DNA of 48,376 nt. It comes from Clostridiales bacterium. GTDB lineage: Bacteria; Bacillota; Clostridia; Oscillospirales; Oscillospiraceae. The notes under the pieces are model-generated. The model did no database searches and was not told the origin of the DNA. It saw only the letters and a list, made by a program, of their open reading frames with translations. The stretch lies in the NCBI GenBank assembly GCA_019415645.1, contig DXYV01000020.1, positions 1 through 48,376 on the forward strand. The letters are read 5' to 3'. Each line of letters begins with the position of its first letter. Position 1 is the first letter of the stretch. The translations under genes were made by a program, and so were the position numbers. Positions 1 to 7,651 of this stretch are shown in pieces.

Positions 1-6
1 CATAGG

Positions 7-1863
7 TCAGCTCAGCTCAAACATACCATGGTAGAGCTGATAATATTCGCCCTTCTGGGCCAGAAGCTCTTCGTGGTCGCCGCGCTCTACCACGCTGCCA
101 TGTTCCAAAACCAAAATTGCGTTGGCATTCCGAACGGTGGACAGCCGGTGGGCGATCACAAACACCGTGCGGCCCTCCATCAGCTGGTCCATGCCCTTTT
201 CGATCAGGGCCTCCGTCCGGGTGTCGATGGAGGAAGTGGCCTCGTCCAGAATCAACACCGGAGGGTCAGCCACTGCGGCCCGGGCAATGGCCAGAAGCTG
301 ACGCTGTCCCTGGGAGAGATTGGCGCCGTCTCCGGTCACCATGGTATCGTACCCCTGGGGAAGACGCCGGATAAAGGAGTCAGCATTGGCGATGACAGCG
401 GCACGCTCGATCTCCTCCTGGGTGGCGTCCAGCTTGCCAAATCGGATGTTGTCCGCCACAGTACCGGTAAAGAGATGGGTGTCCTGAAGTACGATGCCCA
501 GAGAGCGGCGCAGATCGTCCTTCCGGATGGCACGCACATCGATTCCATCATAGGTGATAGAGCCCTCCGATACATCGTAGAAGCGGTTGATGAGGTTTGT
601 GATGGTCGTTTTCCCGGCGCCGGTGGAGCCGACAAAGGCGATTTTCTGCCCCGGCTTGGCGTAGAGGCTGATGTCCCGCAGAATGACCTGACGAGGCTCA
701 TAGCCAAAGGTGACGTGATGAAAGCGCACATCGCCCCGCAGAGGTGTGAGGGGAGCCTCCGGCCGGGCGCTGTCCCGCCAGGCCCAGAAGCCGGTCTTTT
801 CCGGGCAGGGTGTGAGGGAACCGTCTGCCTCCCGGCGCACGTTGACCAGCTCCACCGTTCCCTCATCGACCTCGGGCTCCTCTTCCATAGCATCAAAGAT
901 ACGCTCGGCGCCGGCCAGAGCAGCCAGCAGGAAGTTGCCCTGCTGGGTAAACTGGTTGATGGGCATGGCGGACTGACGGACAAAGACCAGGTAGCTGGCC
1001 AGGCTGCCTACGTCGGACCAGCCCCAGATGACCATGAGGCCGCCCAGTACAGCAATGATGGCATAATTGATATAAGAGATGGAGACCACCGCAGGGATCA
1101 TCGTGGCGGCAAAGCTTTGGGCGCTGGTGCCGTCCCGGCGCAGCTTCTCATTGCGGGCGATAAAGCCGTCCAGATTGGCCTGCTCATGGTGAAAGACCTT
1201 GATGACCTTCTGACCAGCCACCATTTCTTCAATATAGGCATCCAGCTCGCCCAGACTGTCCTGCTGCTTGCGGAAATAGTGCTTGCTGCGGCTGCCGCTG
1301 TATCGAATGTAGAGGAACATAGCCGCATAGCCCACTACCACGATCAGAGACAGCCGCCAGTTGAGCAGAAACAGGAGAATCAGGGTGCCGACAATTTGAA
1401 TGAAGCTCTGGATGATCATTGCGAAGCTGTTGTTGAGTGCGTCGGAGATGGTGTCCACGTCGTTGGTAAACAGGCTCATGAGGTCGCCCTTGCGCTGCTG
1501 ATCGAAGAAGCGGAGCGGAAGAGTCTGGAGATGCCCGAACAGGTCCCGGCGAATGTCATAGAGGACCTTTTGCGCTGCACGCACCATGATCTGCGTGTAG
1601 CCCAGCGTGGACAGAGCGCCTGTTCCATAAATGGCAGCTGTCACGGCGATACCAAAGACCAGCCCGGAGAGGTCGCCCCGGGCGATGAACTGATTGACAA
1701 TGGGCTTGATCATATAAGTGCCCAGCAGATTGGCTGTGGCGCTCACCGCCGCCAGAATTCCCACTAGGACGAGCAGAAGCTTATGCCGGCCCAGATAGGA
1801 GAAGAAGGATTTCAACGTATGCCCCAGGTTATGGGGACGCTTTCCATTAAACAGCCTGGCCAT
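7..1863 (-). CDS. ABC exporter half-transporter, catalytically competent subunit
   Basis: A 618-residue fused membrane/ATPase half-transporter. The N-terminal half (about residues 20-320) has the hydrophobic helices of a type IV (ABC_membrane) exporter domain. The C-terminal half is a nucleotide-binding domain with Walker A GSTGAGKTT, signature LSQGQ, an intact Walker B VLILDEATSSID with the catalytic Glu, and an H-loop His (VIAHRLSTV). It overlaps the end of the upstream ABC gene by 17 bases, and its ATG follows a near-perfect AAAGGAGGT site, so translation is probably coupled. The partner carries degenerate catalytic residues, so the pair should form a heterodimeric multidrug/lipid-type exporter of the BmrCD/TM287-288 kind, with this subunit holding the active ATP site. 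A longer reading frame extends upstream, but it lacks a ribosome site and lies inside the neighbour. The substrate is unknown. Confidence 0.93.
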   Translation of the reverse strand: MARLFNGKRPHNLGHTLKSFFSYLGRHKLLLVLVGILAAVSATANLLGTYMIKPIVNQFIARGDLSGLVFGIAVTAAIYGTGALSTLGYTQIMVRAAQKVLYDIRRDLFGHLQTLPLRFFDQQRKGDLMSLFTNDVDTISDALNNSFAMIIQSFIQIVGTLILLFLLNWRLSLIVVVGYAAMFLYIRYSGSRSKHYFRKQQDSLGELDAYIEEMVAGQKVIKVFHHEQANLDGFIARNEKLRRDGTSAQSFAATMIPAVVSISYINYAIIAVLGGLMVIWGWSDVGSLASYLVFVRQSAMPINQFTQQGNFLLAALAGAERIFDAMEEEPEVDEGTVELVNVRREADGSLTPCPEKTGFWAWRDSARPEAPLTPLRGDVRFHHVTFGYEPRQVILRDISLYAKPGQKIAFVGSTGAGKTTITNLINRFYDVSEGSITYDGIDVRAIRKDDLRRSLGIVLQDTHLFTGTVADNIRFGKLDATQEEIERAAVIANADSFIRRLPQGYDTMVTGDGANLSQGQRQLLAIARAAVADPPVLILDEATSSIDTRTEALIEKGMDQLMEGRTVFVIAHRLSTVRNANAILVLEHGSVVERGDHEELLAQKGEYYQLYHGMFELS

Positions 1864-3592
1864 CTTCCTGACCTCCTTTCTGCTGCGAGTAGTAGATTTC
1901 CTGGTAGATCGGGTCGCGCTCCAGCAGCTCCGCGTGAGTCCCGACCGCATGGATGTGGCCATCGTCCAGAATTACGATTTGGTCTGCCTCCATCACAGAG
2001 GTGACGCGCTGCGCAATGATGAGCTTGGTCACATCCGTCAGCTGAGCCAGTGCGGCCCGAATCTTAGCCTCAGTGGCCGTATCCACGGCGCTGGTGGAGT
2101 CGTCAAAAATCAAGACCTTGGGCTTTTTCAGAAGGGTGCGGGCGATACAAAGCCGCTGTTTTTGTCCGCCGGAGACATTGACGCCGCCCTGGCCCAGGTC
2201 TGTGTCCAGGCCGTCCGGCATCCGGGCCAGAAATTCGTCGGCGCAGGCCATGCGGCAGGCGGCCCAGAGGGTCTCGTCGCTGGCGTCAGGGTCGCCCCAC
2301 TTCAGGTTGTCCCGGATCGTGCCGGAGAACAGGACGTTTTTTTGCAGCACGATTCCCACCGCGTCCCGCAAAGTCGCCAAGTCATAGGAACGTACGTCGT
2401 GTCCCCCTACCAACACGTGTCCCTGGGTGGCGTCATAGAGCCGGGGGATGAGCTGGACCAGGGTGCTTTTGGCGGAGCCGGTTCCACCGATGATTCCCAC
2501 CGTCTGGCCCGGAGCGATGGTAAGCGTAACGTGGGAAAGCGCGTCCTTTTGGGCGGAAGAACCGTAGCGGAAGGAGACGTCACGGAATTCGATTCCGCCG
2601 TCAGGCACCACGCGGAGAGGATCGGAGGGCTCTGTGAGCTCGGGCTGCTCCTCCAGTACCTCACGAATGCGGCGGGCGCTGGTCAGGGAGCGGGTGAGAA
2701 GCAGAAAGACATTGGAGATCATCATCAGGGAATTCATGACCTGAAGCACATAGCTGAGAAAGCCGGTCAGCTCTCCCACGGTCATGGTGCCGACCATAAT
2801 GAACCGGCCGCCAAACCACATAATCAGGACAACGGCGGTGTACATAACCGCCTGAAAGGCCGGCATGTTGAGCAGGGCGTGCCGGAAGGTGTCGCGGCTG
2901 GCCGTCATGAGCTCCTGGTTGACCGAGTCAAATTGGGTCTCCTCATAATCCCTCCGGACAAAGGCCTTGATGGCCCGAATGGCGGTCAGGCTCTCCTGAA
3001 GACGGCTGTTGACATGGTCCACGGCCGCCTGCTGCTGGGTATAGAGGGGACTGACCTTATGTACGATCAGGGCCAGGATGATACCCAGGATGGGGGCGCA
3101 GATGACAAAAATCAATGCCAGATCAGGGTTAAGCGCAAAGGACAGGCCGACCCCCATGAACAGCATGACCGGACTGCGGACCAGGGGACGGAGACCGGCG
3201 TTGACTGCATTCTGCATCACGGTTACGTCGGTGGTCATGCGGGTGACCAGCGAGGCGGTGGAGAAGCGGTCCAGGTTGGAAAAAGCATAATCCTGCATTC
3301 GCTTATATTCCGCCAGCCGCAGTTCCGCGCCGAAGCCATAGGCGGCTTTGGCGGCGAAGCGGGCATAGAGCAGGCCAGTGACCAGGGACAGTACGGCGCA
3401 CAGGCCCATTTTCCAGCCCTGCCGGAAGAGAAAGGCGACATCGTGGTTGGGTACGCCAATGTCTACGATGTCCGTCATCAACAGAGGAATCAGCATTTCA
3501 AAGATACACTCAGCCAACAGCAGGGCGATGGCGATGAGCAGCTCCCGGCGGTAAGGCTTCAGATAGGAAAAAATCGGTTTCAGATCATGCAA
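1847..3592 (-). CDS. ABC exporter half-transporter, degenerate-site subunit
   Basis: A 581-residue exporter-type ABC protein with an N-terminal six-helix membrane domain and a C-terminal ATPase domain. It has Walker A GGTGSAKST and signature VSGGQ. Its Walker B reads LIFDDSTSAVD, with Asp in place of the catalytic Glu, and its H-loop position is Gln (IIAQRVTSV). These are the hallmarks of the non-catalytic half of a heterodimeric exporter, and the partner is the overlapping downstream gene. I chose the TTG start at 3592 because AAGGGAG lies 8 bases upstream and the product then begins in the usual way (HDLKPIFSYLKPY). An in-frame TTG at 3628 and an ATG at 3610 lack good ribosome sites. It is the second gene of a MarR-ABC-ABC operon. 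Confidence 0.9.
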   Translation of the reverse strand: MHDLKPIFSYLKPYRRELLIAIALLLAECIFEMLIPLLMTDIVDIGVPNHDVAFLFRQGWKMGLCAVLSLVTGLLYARFAAKAAYGFGAELRLAEYKRMQDYAFSNLDRFSTASLVTRMTTDVTVMQNAVNAGLRPLVRSPVMLFMGVGLSFALNPDLALIFVICAPILGIILALIVHKVSPLYTQQQAAVDHVNSRLQESLTAIRAIKAFVRRDYEETQFDSVNQELMTASRDTFRHALLNMPAFQAVMYTAVVLIMWFGGRFIMVGTMTVGELTGFLSYVLQVMNSLMMISNVFLLLTRSLTSARRIREVLEEQPELTEPSDPLRVVPDGGIEFRDVSFRYGSSAQKDALSHVTLTIAPGQTVGIIGGTGSAKSTLVQLIPRLYDATQGHVLVGGHDVRSYDLATLRDAVGIVLQKNVLFSGTIRDNLKWGDPDASDETLWAACRMACADEFLARMPDGLDTDLGQGGVNVSGGQKQRLCIARTLLKKPKVLIFDDSTSAVDTATEAKIRAALAQLTDVTKLIIAQRVTSVMEADQIVILDDGHIHAVGTHAELLERDPIYQEIYYSQQKGGQEDGQAV

Positions 3593-3640
3593 AGCAATCG
3601 CTCCCTTCATATCAGGAACAGAGTTCAAATGGGACAGAAC

Positions 3641-4066
3641 TTACCATGGATGGCCGCCTACGTTACGGTAGGCCCGGGCCAGATAGCCGGATAGCTGCGC
3701 CCGCTCTTCCGGGGTGAAATCCCGCAGCATTTGGTCCTCCAGGTCCTTACATTGATGCTCCCAGGACAAGAAGACCCGGCGGCCCGGTTCGGTCAGAGAG
3801 ACCTGATCGGCGCGCCGGTCAGCGGGGGAGGGGCGGCGGACAATCAGCCCGTTCCGCTCCAGACTTTCCAGCGTCCGACAGATGGCGGCGGGGTCTACGT
3901 CGCAATGCTCGGCCAGCTCCCGTTGAGTACAGGGCCCCAGGTCTGCCAGACAGCGCAGCAGCTTTGGCTGGCCGGGGGAAAGACCAAGGGTCTGGAGATA
4001 GGGCCGCAGATAGTTTTGCTGGGCACGGGCAGTACGGACCAGCAAGGTATGAATGGAAAGAGACAC
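3641..4066 (-). CDS. MarR-family transcriptional regulator of the first ABC exporter
   Basis: A 141-residue winged-helix protein. After an N-terminal helix, residues about 40-110 carry the MarR fold: a helix-turn-helix segment (TQRELAEHCDVDPAAICRTL) followed by the wing RPSPADRRADQVSLTEPGR, with the D-R-R signature. The GTG start at 4066 follows AAGGAGGT by 7 bases. The longer ATG-initiated frame would run through the operator and promoter, so I rejected it. It is the promoter-proximal gene of an operon with two ABC exporter halves. This arrangement is typical of a local repressor that senses a toxic ligand and de-represses its own exporter. A perfect palindrome at 4086-4099 just downstream of the -10 box is the likely autoregulatory operator. 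The ligand is unknown. Confidence 0.88.
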   Translation of the reverse strand: MSLSIHTLLVRTARAQQNYLRPYLQTLGLSPGQPKLLRCLADLGPCTQRELAEHCDVDPAAICRTLESLERNGLIVRRPSPADRRADQVSLTEPGRRVFLSWEHQCKDLEDQMLRDFTPEERAQLSGYLARAYRNVGGHPW

Positions 4067-4085
4067 TGCCTGGACCTCCTTGATT

Positions 4086-4099
4086 ATTGATATATCAAT
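4086..4099. promoter_or_regulatory. Palindromic operator of the MarR-ABC-ABC operon
   Basis: A perfect 14-base palindrome, ATTGATATATCAAT, lies at about +4 to +17 of the predicted minus-strand transcript, directly before the MarR gene's ribosome site. Size, symmetry and position fit a MarR dimer site that blocks transcription. Assignment to this MarR protein is inferred from position. Confidence 0.65.
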
Positions 4100-4102
4100 G
4101 AT

Positions 4103-4131
4103 AGGATAGCCCAGCACCATCCGCTTGTCAA
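4103..4131 (-). promoter_or_regulatory. SigA-type promoter of the MarR-ABC-ABC operon
   Basis: On the minus strand there is a perfect -35 TTGACA (4126-4131), a 17-base spacer and -10 TATCCT (4103-4108). The palindrome at 4086-4099 covers the start of the transcript. Confidence 0.7.
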
Positions 4132-4187
4132 GAGGGAAGCGTTCTGGAATATAGGTCCCAGGCGGAACCGAAGGAAAGAGATTTTAC

Positions 4188-4216
4188 TCGACGTGAGCGA
4201 ACAAATGTGCTATACT
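4188..4216 (+). promoter_or_regulatory. Promoter for the hypothetical/nuclease gene pair
   Basis: An extended -10 element, TGC followed by TATACT (4211-4216), lies 17 bases from a weak -35 TCGACG (4188-4193). The predicted leader of about 80 bases can fold into an imperfect hairpin before the first gene. Confidence 0.5.
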
Positions 4217-4302
4217 AATACCTGTGTATTGCGTGGAGCAGACAATGCCGCAGGCGTTCTGGCTGCACACATAAGATTGCCCGGGAAAGGAGCAAGGGAA
4301 CG

Positions 4303-4710
4303 ATGATCGTGATGGTCTGTGTAGATGACCGGGGCGGTATGATGTTCCACCAGAGAAGGCAGAGCCAGGACCGGGTCCTGCGAGCCCACGTGCTGGCAGA
4401 GGCCGAACATCATACGCTATGGATGAGCACCTATTCCTTCCGGCAGTTCGTTGATGCGCCGCCGGGACGCATAAAAGTGGACGAGAATTTTTTGGAGCAG
4501 GCGGGGGAGGACGACTTCTGCTTTGTGGAGGACCGTCCCCTGAAGCCCTGGCGTGACAGCATCGAAATGCTGATCGTGTTCCGGTGGAACCGCAGCTATC
4601 CGGCGGATGTCAGGTTGGATCTCTCCCTGAAGGAGTGGACGCTCCTGGAAACGGAGGAGTTTTCGGGCTCCTCCCACAAAATCATAACAAAGGAAGTTTA
4701 CAAGCGATGA
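4303..4710 (+). CDS. Conserved clostridial hypothetical protein
   Basis: A 135-residue soluble protein with no signal peptide or membrane segment. It opens with MIVMVCVDDRGGMMFHQRRQ and ends SGSSHKIITKEVYKR. I recognise this as a widespread but uncharacterised clostridial family that is sometimes mislabelled ribonuclease Z. It has none of the HxHxDH metallo-beta-lactamase motif that RNase Z requires, so I do not adopt that name. The ATG is preceded by AAAGGAG at a slightly long spacing of 10. Its stop overlaps the next start (ATGA), so it is translationally coupled to the secreted nuclease lipoprotein. The function is unknown. Confidence 0.8.
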   Translation: MIVMVCVDDRGGMMFHQRRQSQDRVLRAHVLAEAEHHTLWMSTYSFRQFVDAPPGRIKVDENFLEQAGEDDFCFVEDRPLKPWRDSIEMLIVFRWNRSYPADVRLDLSLKEWTLLETEEFSGSSHKIITKEVYKR

Positions 4711-5612
4711 ATGGGATGAAAAAAATAGCTGCACTTCTTCTGGTCTGTATGTTGTGCCTGACGGGCTGCGACCAGCGGCTGAGCAACCATACCCCGACGG
4801 TTTCCCTGGACGAGATCCCGGCGTTCTCCGATCAGCCCTATGTGGTCCTGAACGACAATGAGCCGGATTTTTCCGAGGAGGAGTGGACCACCGAATCCTT
4901 TGAAACTTACAGCCCACTGGACAGTCTGGGGCGCTGCGGAGTGGCCTATGCCAACATCGGCGTGGACCTGATGCCCACCGAGGAGCGGGGTTCCATCGGA
5001 CAGGTGAAGCCCACCGGCTGGCATACCGTCCGGTATGACTGCGTGGATGGAGAATACCTCTATAACCGCTGCCATCTGATTGGTTACCAGCTCAGCGGGG
5101 AAAACGCCAACGAGTGCAATCTGATCACCGGCACCCGTTACCTGAATGTGGAGGGTATGCTGCCCTTTGAAAATCTAGTTCATGACTATGTGGAGGAGAC
5201 TGAGAATCATGTGCTCTACCGGGTCACGCCCATCTATGAGGGGGACAATCTGGTGGCCAGCGGCGTCCAAATGGAGGCCCTGTCCGTCGAGGATTCCGGC
5301 GAGGGCGTATGCTTCAACGTCTATGTCTATAACTGCCAGCCCGGTGTGACCATCGACTATGCCACCGGAGAGAGCTGGCTGACAGAGGAGGACGCGGACC
5401 AGAACGAGCAGCCGTCCGACGACCCGATGCCTACCGCGTCATCGGCGGCAGGGGAGACCACCTATATCCTGAATACCAGCAGCCTTAAGTTTCACCTTCC
5501 CACCTGCTCGGGTGTAGCCAGCATGAAGGAGAGCAACAAGCAGACCTATACCGGCAGCCGGGAGGATTTGATCGCACAGGGCTATGCCCCATGCGGACAA
5601 TGCAAGCCCTGA
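4707..5612 (+). CDS. Secreted DNA/RNA non-specific endonuclease lipoprotein
   Basis: A 301-residue protein. Residues 1-21 form a lipoprotein signal (KK, hydrophobic core, lipobox LTGC with Cys21), so it should be anchored outside the membrane. Residues about 70-220 match the EndA/non-specific nuclease family: the His motif appears as YNRCHLIGYQL in place of the classical DRGH, followed by NLITGTRYLNVEGM, which supplies the metal-binding Asn region. A low-complexity linker (DPMPTASSAAGE) leads to a C-terminal module of about 50 residues with spaced Cys/His (FHLPTCSGV, then CGQCKP), an Ada-like metal-binding motif known from such nucleases. The likely role is degradation of extracellular nucleic acid for nutrition or DNA uptake. 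The ATG at 4707 overlaps the preceding stop. A second in-frame ATG nine bases on is possible. Confidence 0.85.
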   Translation: MNGMKKIAALLLVCMLCLTGCDQRLSNHTPTVSLDEIPAFSDQPYVVLNDNEPDFSEEEWTTESFETYSPLDSLGRCGVAYANIGVDLMPTEERGSIGQVKPTGWHTVRYDCVDGEYLYNRCHLIGYQLSGENANECNLITGTRYLNVEGMLPFENLVHDYVEETENHVLYRVTPIYEGDNLVASGVQMEALSVEDSGEGVCFNVYVYNCQPGVTIDYATGESWLTEEDADQNEQPSDDPMPTASSAAGETTYILNTSSLKFHLPTCSGVASMKESNKQTYTGSREDLIAQGYAPCGQCKP

Positions 5613-5648
5613 GTCCGGAATAGGATAGAAAGAAACAAAAAGTAGAGG

Positions 5649-5678
5649 AGTGCCCCGGTCTGATCAGACCGGGGCACT
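5649..5678. terminator. Bidirectional terminator between convergent genes
   Basis: A perfect 30-base palindrome (AGTGCCCCGGTCTGA and its complement) lies between the nuclease gene and the convergent flavoprotein gene. It is followed by CTTTAT on the plus strand and by a TTTTT run a few bases on in the minus direction. Confidence 0.85.
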
Positions 5679-5696
5679 CTTTATGGGGGAAGAAGA

Positions 5697-7400
5697 TCAG
5701 AAGCGAAAATTGTCGCTGTAAAACCGTTCGACCGGGTACTTGTAACGCTCCAGCGGAACGGGAAGGAAGGAGGTCTGGATTCCGGTTTCTCCCTTCTGGA
5801 GGTGAATCCAGCCCAACAGGGAATCGTCCCGCTCCGGGAAGTCCTCCCGATAGTGGCCGGCCCGGGTCTCCCGGCGTTCCAGCGAGGCGGTGAGATACAG
5901 CTCCGTGACCAGGGCCGTAGCGCGGGTCTCATAGAGCTTATACAGGCAGTGGGGATCGGCTGCGCCCATACGGGGGACCAGCTCCTCCTTGGCCTGCTGG
6001 AAGTAGAACATGGCGCGGCTCAGGCTGTCCTCACTCTTGATCAGACAAACATTGTAGGGATCAATGATCTCCTGGAGCCGGCGCATAACCTCTTTCCAGC
6101 CCAGTCCGGGCTGCTCCATGGGGGCATAGATTTCTTCCTGATAGGCCTTCAGGGCCGCGTCACTCAGCTCCGGCGCCAGTTCCTGGCCCACAATGGCATC
6201 CGCCAGAGTCTTGCCGGCCAGATATCCGCTGGTGGCTGTGGTGCTCAGGTCGAAGCCGCCGATATAGGTGCCCGAGTCGATGAAACGGCTGCGCCCGGCG
6301 GCAAACAGCCCCTCCACATTGGTACGGCCGTAGGGATCGGCCACCATGCCGCCGAAGGTAGCCATCACCTGCGGCACCCACTCCGTGCGGCCGCTGAAGA
6401 AGTCGATGCCCAGAGCCTTGAGCTTCTCGTGGTTCAGGACCTGCCAGCCGGAATTGGGGGTCACATAGGGCAGATTTTCCGGTGCGATCCCGCTGGTGTC
6501 AAAGTAGACAGGGCCGTTGCCGGCCTCAATCTCCTTGGCCATGGCGATGGTGGTGAAGTGGGGGTCCGTATTGCCGCCGAAGACGGGAGAATACTTCTCC
6601 ATAAAGTCCTCACCCTTGGCGTTGATGAACCGGGCGCCCAGAGGCAGCAGCACCGTCTGTCCCTCCCAGGCGAACAGCTTGGGGACGTTCCAGACCCGGG
6701 CGAACTCAAAGTTGGTCAGCTTGACGCCCGCCTCGTAGGCCAGCATCGTACCCTCGCCGGTGGCAGTGTTGTTGCCATAGGAGGCCTTCCAGCCGTTACA
6801 GCCGGTGGCCATCAGAATGGCCTTGGCGCGGATGTAGTAGAATTCGCCGTCCCGGCAGTGGAAACCAACGGCTCCGGTGACCCGGCCGCCCTGCTTGAGC
6901 AGGTGAGTAATCATCACGCGCCCCACCCGGCGGACCTTGGTGCGAATCATCTCTTTGACCAGAGCCTTGGTCATCTCATTGCCGCCGGAGCCCTTTTTGA
7001 CGGCTACGCAAAGCTTGAAGTGGTCCAGACCCCGCTGCGGAATGCCCTTGAGGTCACCCTGCTCGTCATAGGCGTATTCACAGCCCAGACGCTCGTATTC
7101 CTTGAGCCGCTCATAGGAACCCTGGAAGAGGGTCTCCACCAACTCCTGGTCGCACAGGCCGTCGTAGTAGTAGACCAGATCCTTGACCCAGTCGTCCAGA
7201 TTGTCTTTGGGCGTGACGGCATCAAAGTCGCCGCCGGCCATGGACATCAGACCGCCCCAGTCAGAGGCGGATTTGTCCACGATGAGCACGTCGATGTTCT
7301 CATTTTCTTCCTTGACCCGCTTGGCGGCCCACATGCCGGCGGAGCCTCCGCCGATAATGAGCACGTCGGTGTCCAGGCGGTGAATGGTTCGTTCTTTCAT
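5697..7400 (-). CDS. FAD-dependent oxidoreductase, AprA/fumarate-reductase flavoprotein type (A)
   Basis: A 567-residue cytosolic flavoprotein. The N-terminal Rossmann FAD motif is DVLIIGGGSAGMWAAK (glycines at 17-22). An adenine-binding region, a second FAD motif (ILMATGCNGWKASYGNNTATGEG, about residues 195-217) and a C-terminal FAD segment (GLFAAGRSRFIDSGTYIGG) identify the succinate dehydrogenase/fumarate reductase/APS reductase superfamily. The C-terminal helical domain follows. It lies 14 bases behind a two-[4Fe-4S] ferredoxin gene, as AprA sits beside AprB, and shares an operon with an MFS transporter and a LysR gene. At 567 residues it is shorter than authentic AprA as I know it (about 650). 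Neither ATP sulfurylase nor Qmo is in view, so the substrate may instead be an organic acceptor imported by the MFS protein. The flavoprotein class is secure but the substrate is not. Confidence 0.85.
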   Translation of the reverse strand: MKERTIHRLDTDVLIIGGGSAGMWAAKRVKEENENIDVLIVDKSASDWGGLMSMAGGDFDAVTPKDNLDDWVKDLVYYYDGLCDQELVETLFQGSYERLKEYERLGCEYAYDEQGDLKGIPQRGLDHFKLCVAVKKGSGGNEMTKALVKEMIRTKVRRVGRVMITHLLKQGGRVTGAVGFHCRDGEFYYIRAKAILMATGCNGWKASYGNNTATGEGTMLAYEAGVKLTNFEFARVWNVPKLFAWEGQTVLLPLGARFINAKGEDFMEKYSPVFGGNTDPHFTTIAMAKEIEAGNGPVYFDTSGIAPENLPYVTPNSGWQVLNHEKLKALGIDFFSGRTEWVPQVMATFGGMVADPYGRTNVEGLFAAGRSRFIDSGTYIGGFDLSTTATSGYLAGKTLADAIVGQELAPELSDAALKAYQEEIYAPMEQPGLGWKEVMRRLQEIIDPYNVCLIKSEDSLSRAMFYFQQAKEELVPRMGAADPHCLYKLYETRATALVTELYLTASLERRETRAGHYREDFPERDDSLLGWIHLQKGETGIQTSFLPVPLERYKYPVERFYSDNFRF

Positions 7401-7414
7401 CTCAGCGCCCTCCC

Positions 7415-7630
7415 TTACAGCGGATATACTGTGGGCATCAATTCCTTGAACGGATGCACAAAGATGGCATGGGCAGGGCAGAGACGCTCACAGATGTAGC
7501 AGGTCATGCAGTCGTCGGGATAGGCGATATAGGCCTTTCCAGCCTGATTCAGGCGGAGGGTATCCAGCGGGCAGTGCTCCACACAGGTTCCGCAGCCGGT
7601 ACAGGCCTCAGAATTGATTGACGCAATCAT
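7415..7630 (-). CDS. Two-[4Fe-4S] ferredoxin, AprB-like electron partner (A)
   Basis: A 71-residue protein with two complete cluster motifs, CTGCGTCVEHCP (Cys 10, 13, 16, 20) and CMTCYICERLCP (Cys 41, 44, 47, 51). The spacing YPDDCMTCYIC resembles the second cluster of APS-reductase beta subunits. The ATG follows AAGGAAGG by 6 bases. It sits between the MFS transporter gene and the flavoprotein gene, with gaps of 21 and 14 bases, so it should be the electron-transfer subunit of the flavoprotein. It is much shorter than canonical AprB and lacks that protein's long C-terminal tail. Confidence 0.87.
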   Translation of the reverse strand: MIASINSEACTGCGTCVEHCPLDTLRLNQAGKAYIAYPDDCMTCYICERLCPAHAIFVHPFKELMPTVYPL

Positions 7631-7651
7631 AGGGAACCTTCCTTTCGAGGT

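Noticed and set aside
28..1767. Long plus-strand open frame antisense to the first ABC gene
   Set aside because: It mirrors the codons of a GC-rich gene with full ABC motifs on the other strand and has no ribosome site or recognisable domain. Similar antisense frames at 10039-11781, 12261-13844, 22720-24024, 29770-31758 and 31728-33698 were dropped for the same reason.
4086..4099. FNR/CRP binding site
   Set aside because: The palindrome superficially resembles TTGAT-N4-ATCAA, but the spacer between half sites is two bases instead of four, and a MarR gene lies directly downstream.
4303..4710. Ribonuclease Z
   Set aside because: The protein has 135 residues and no metallo-beta-lactamase HxHxDH motif. 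The name appears to be an annotation error carried through databases.
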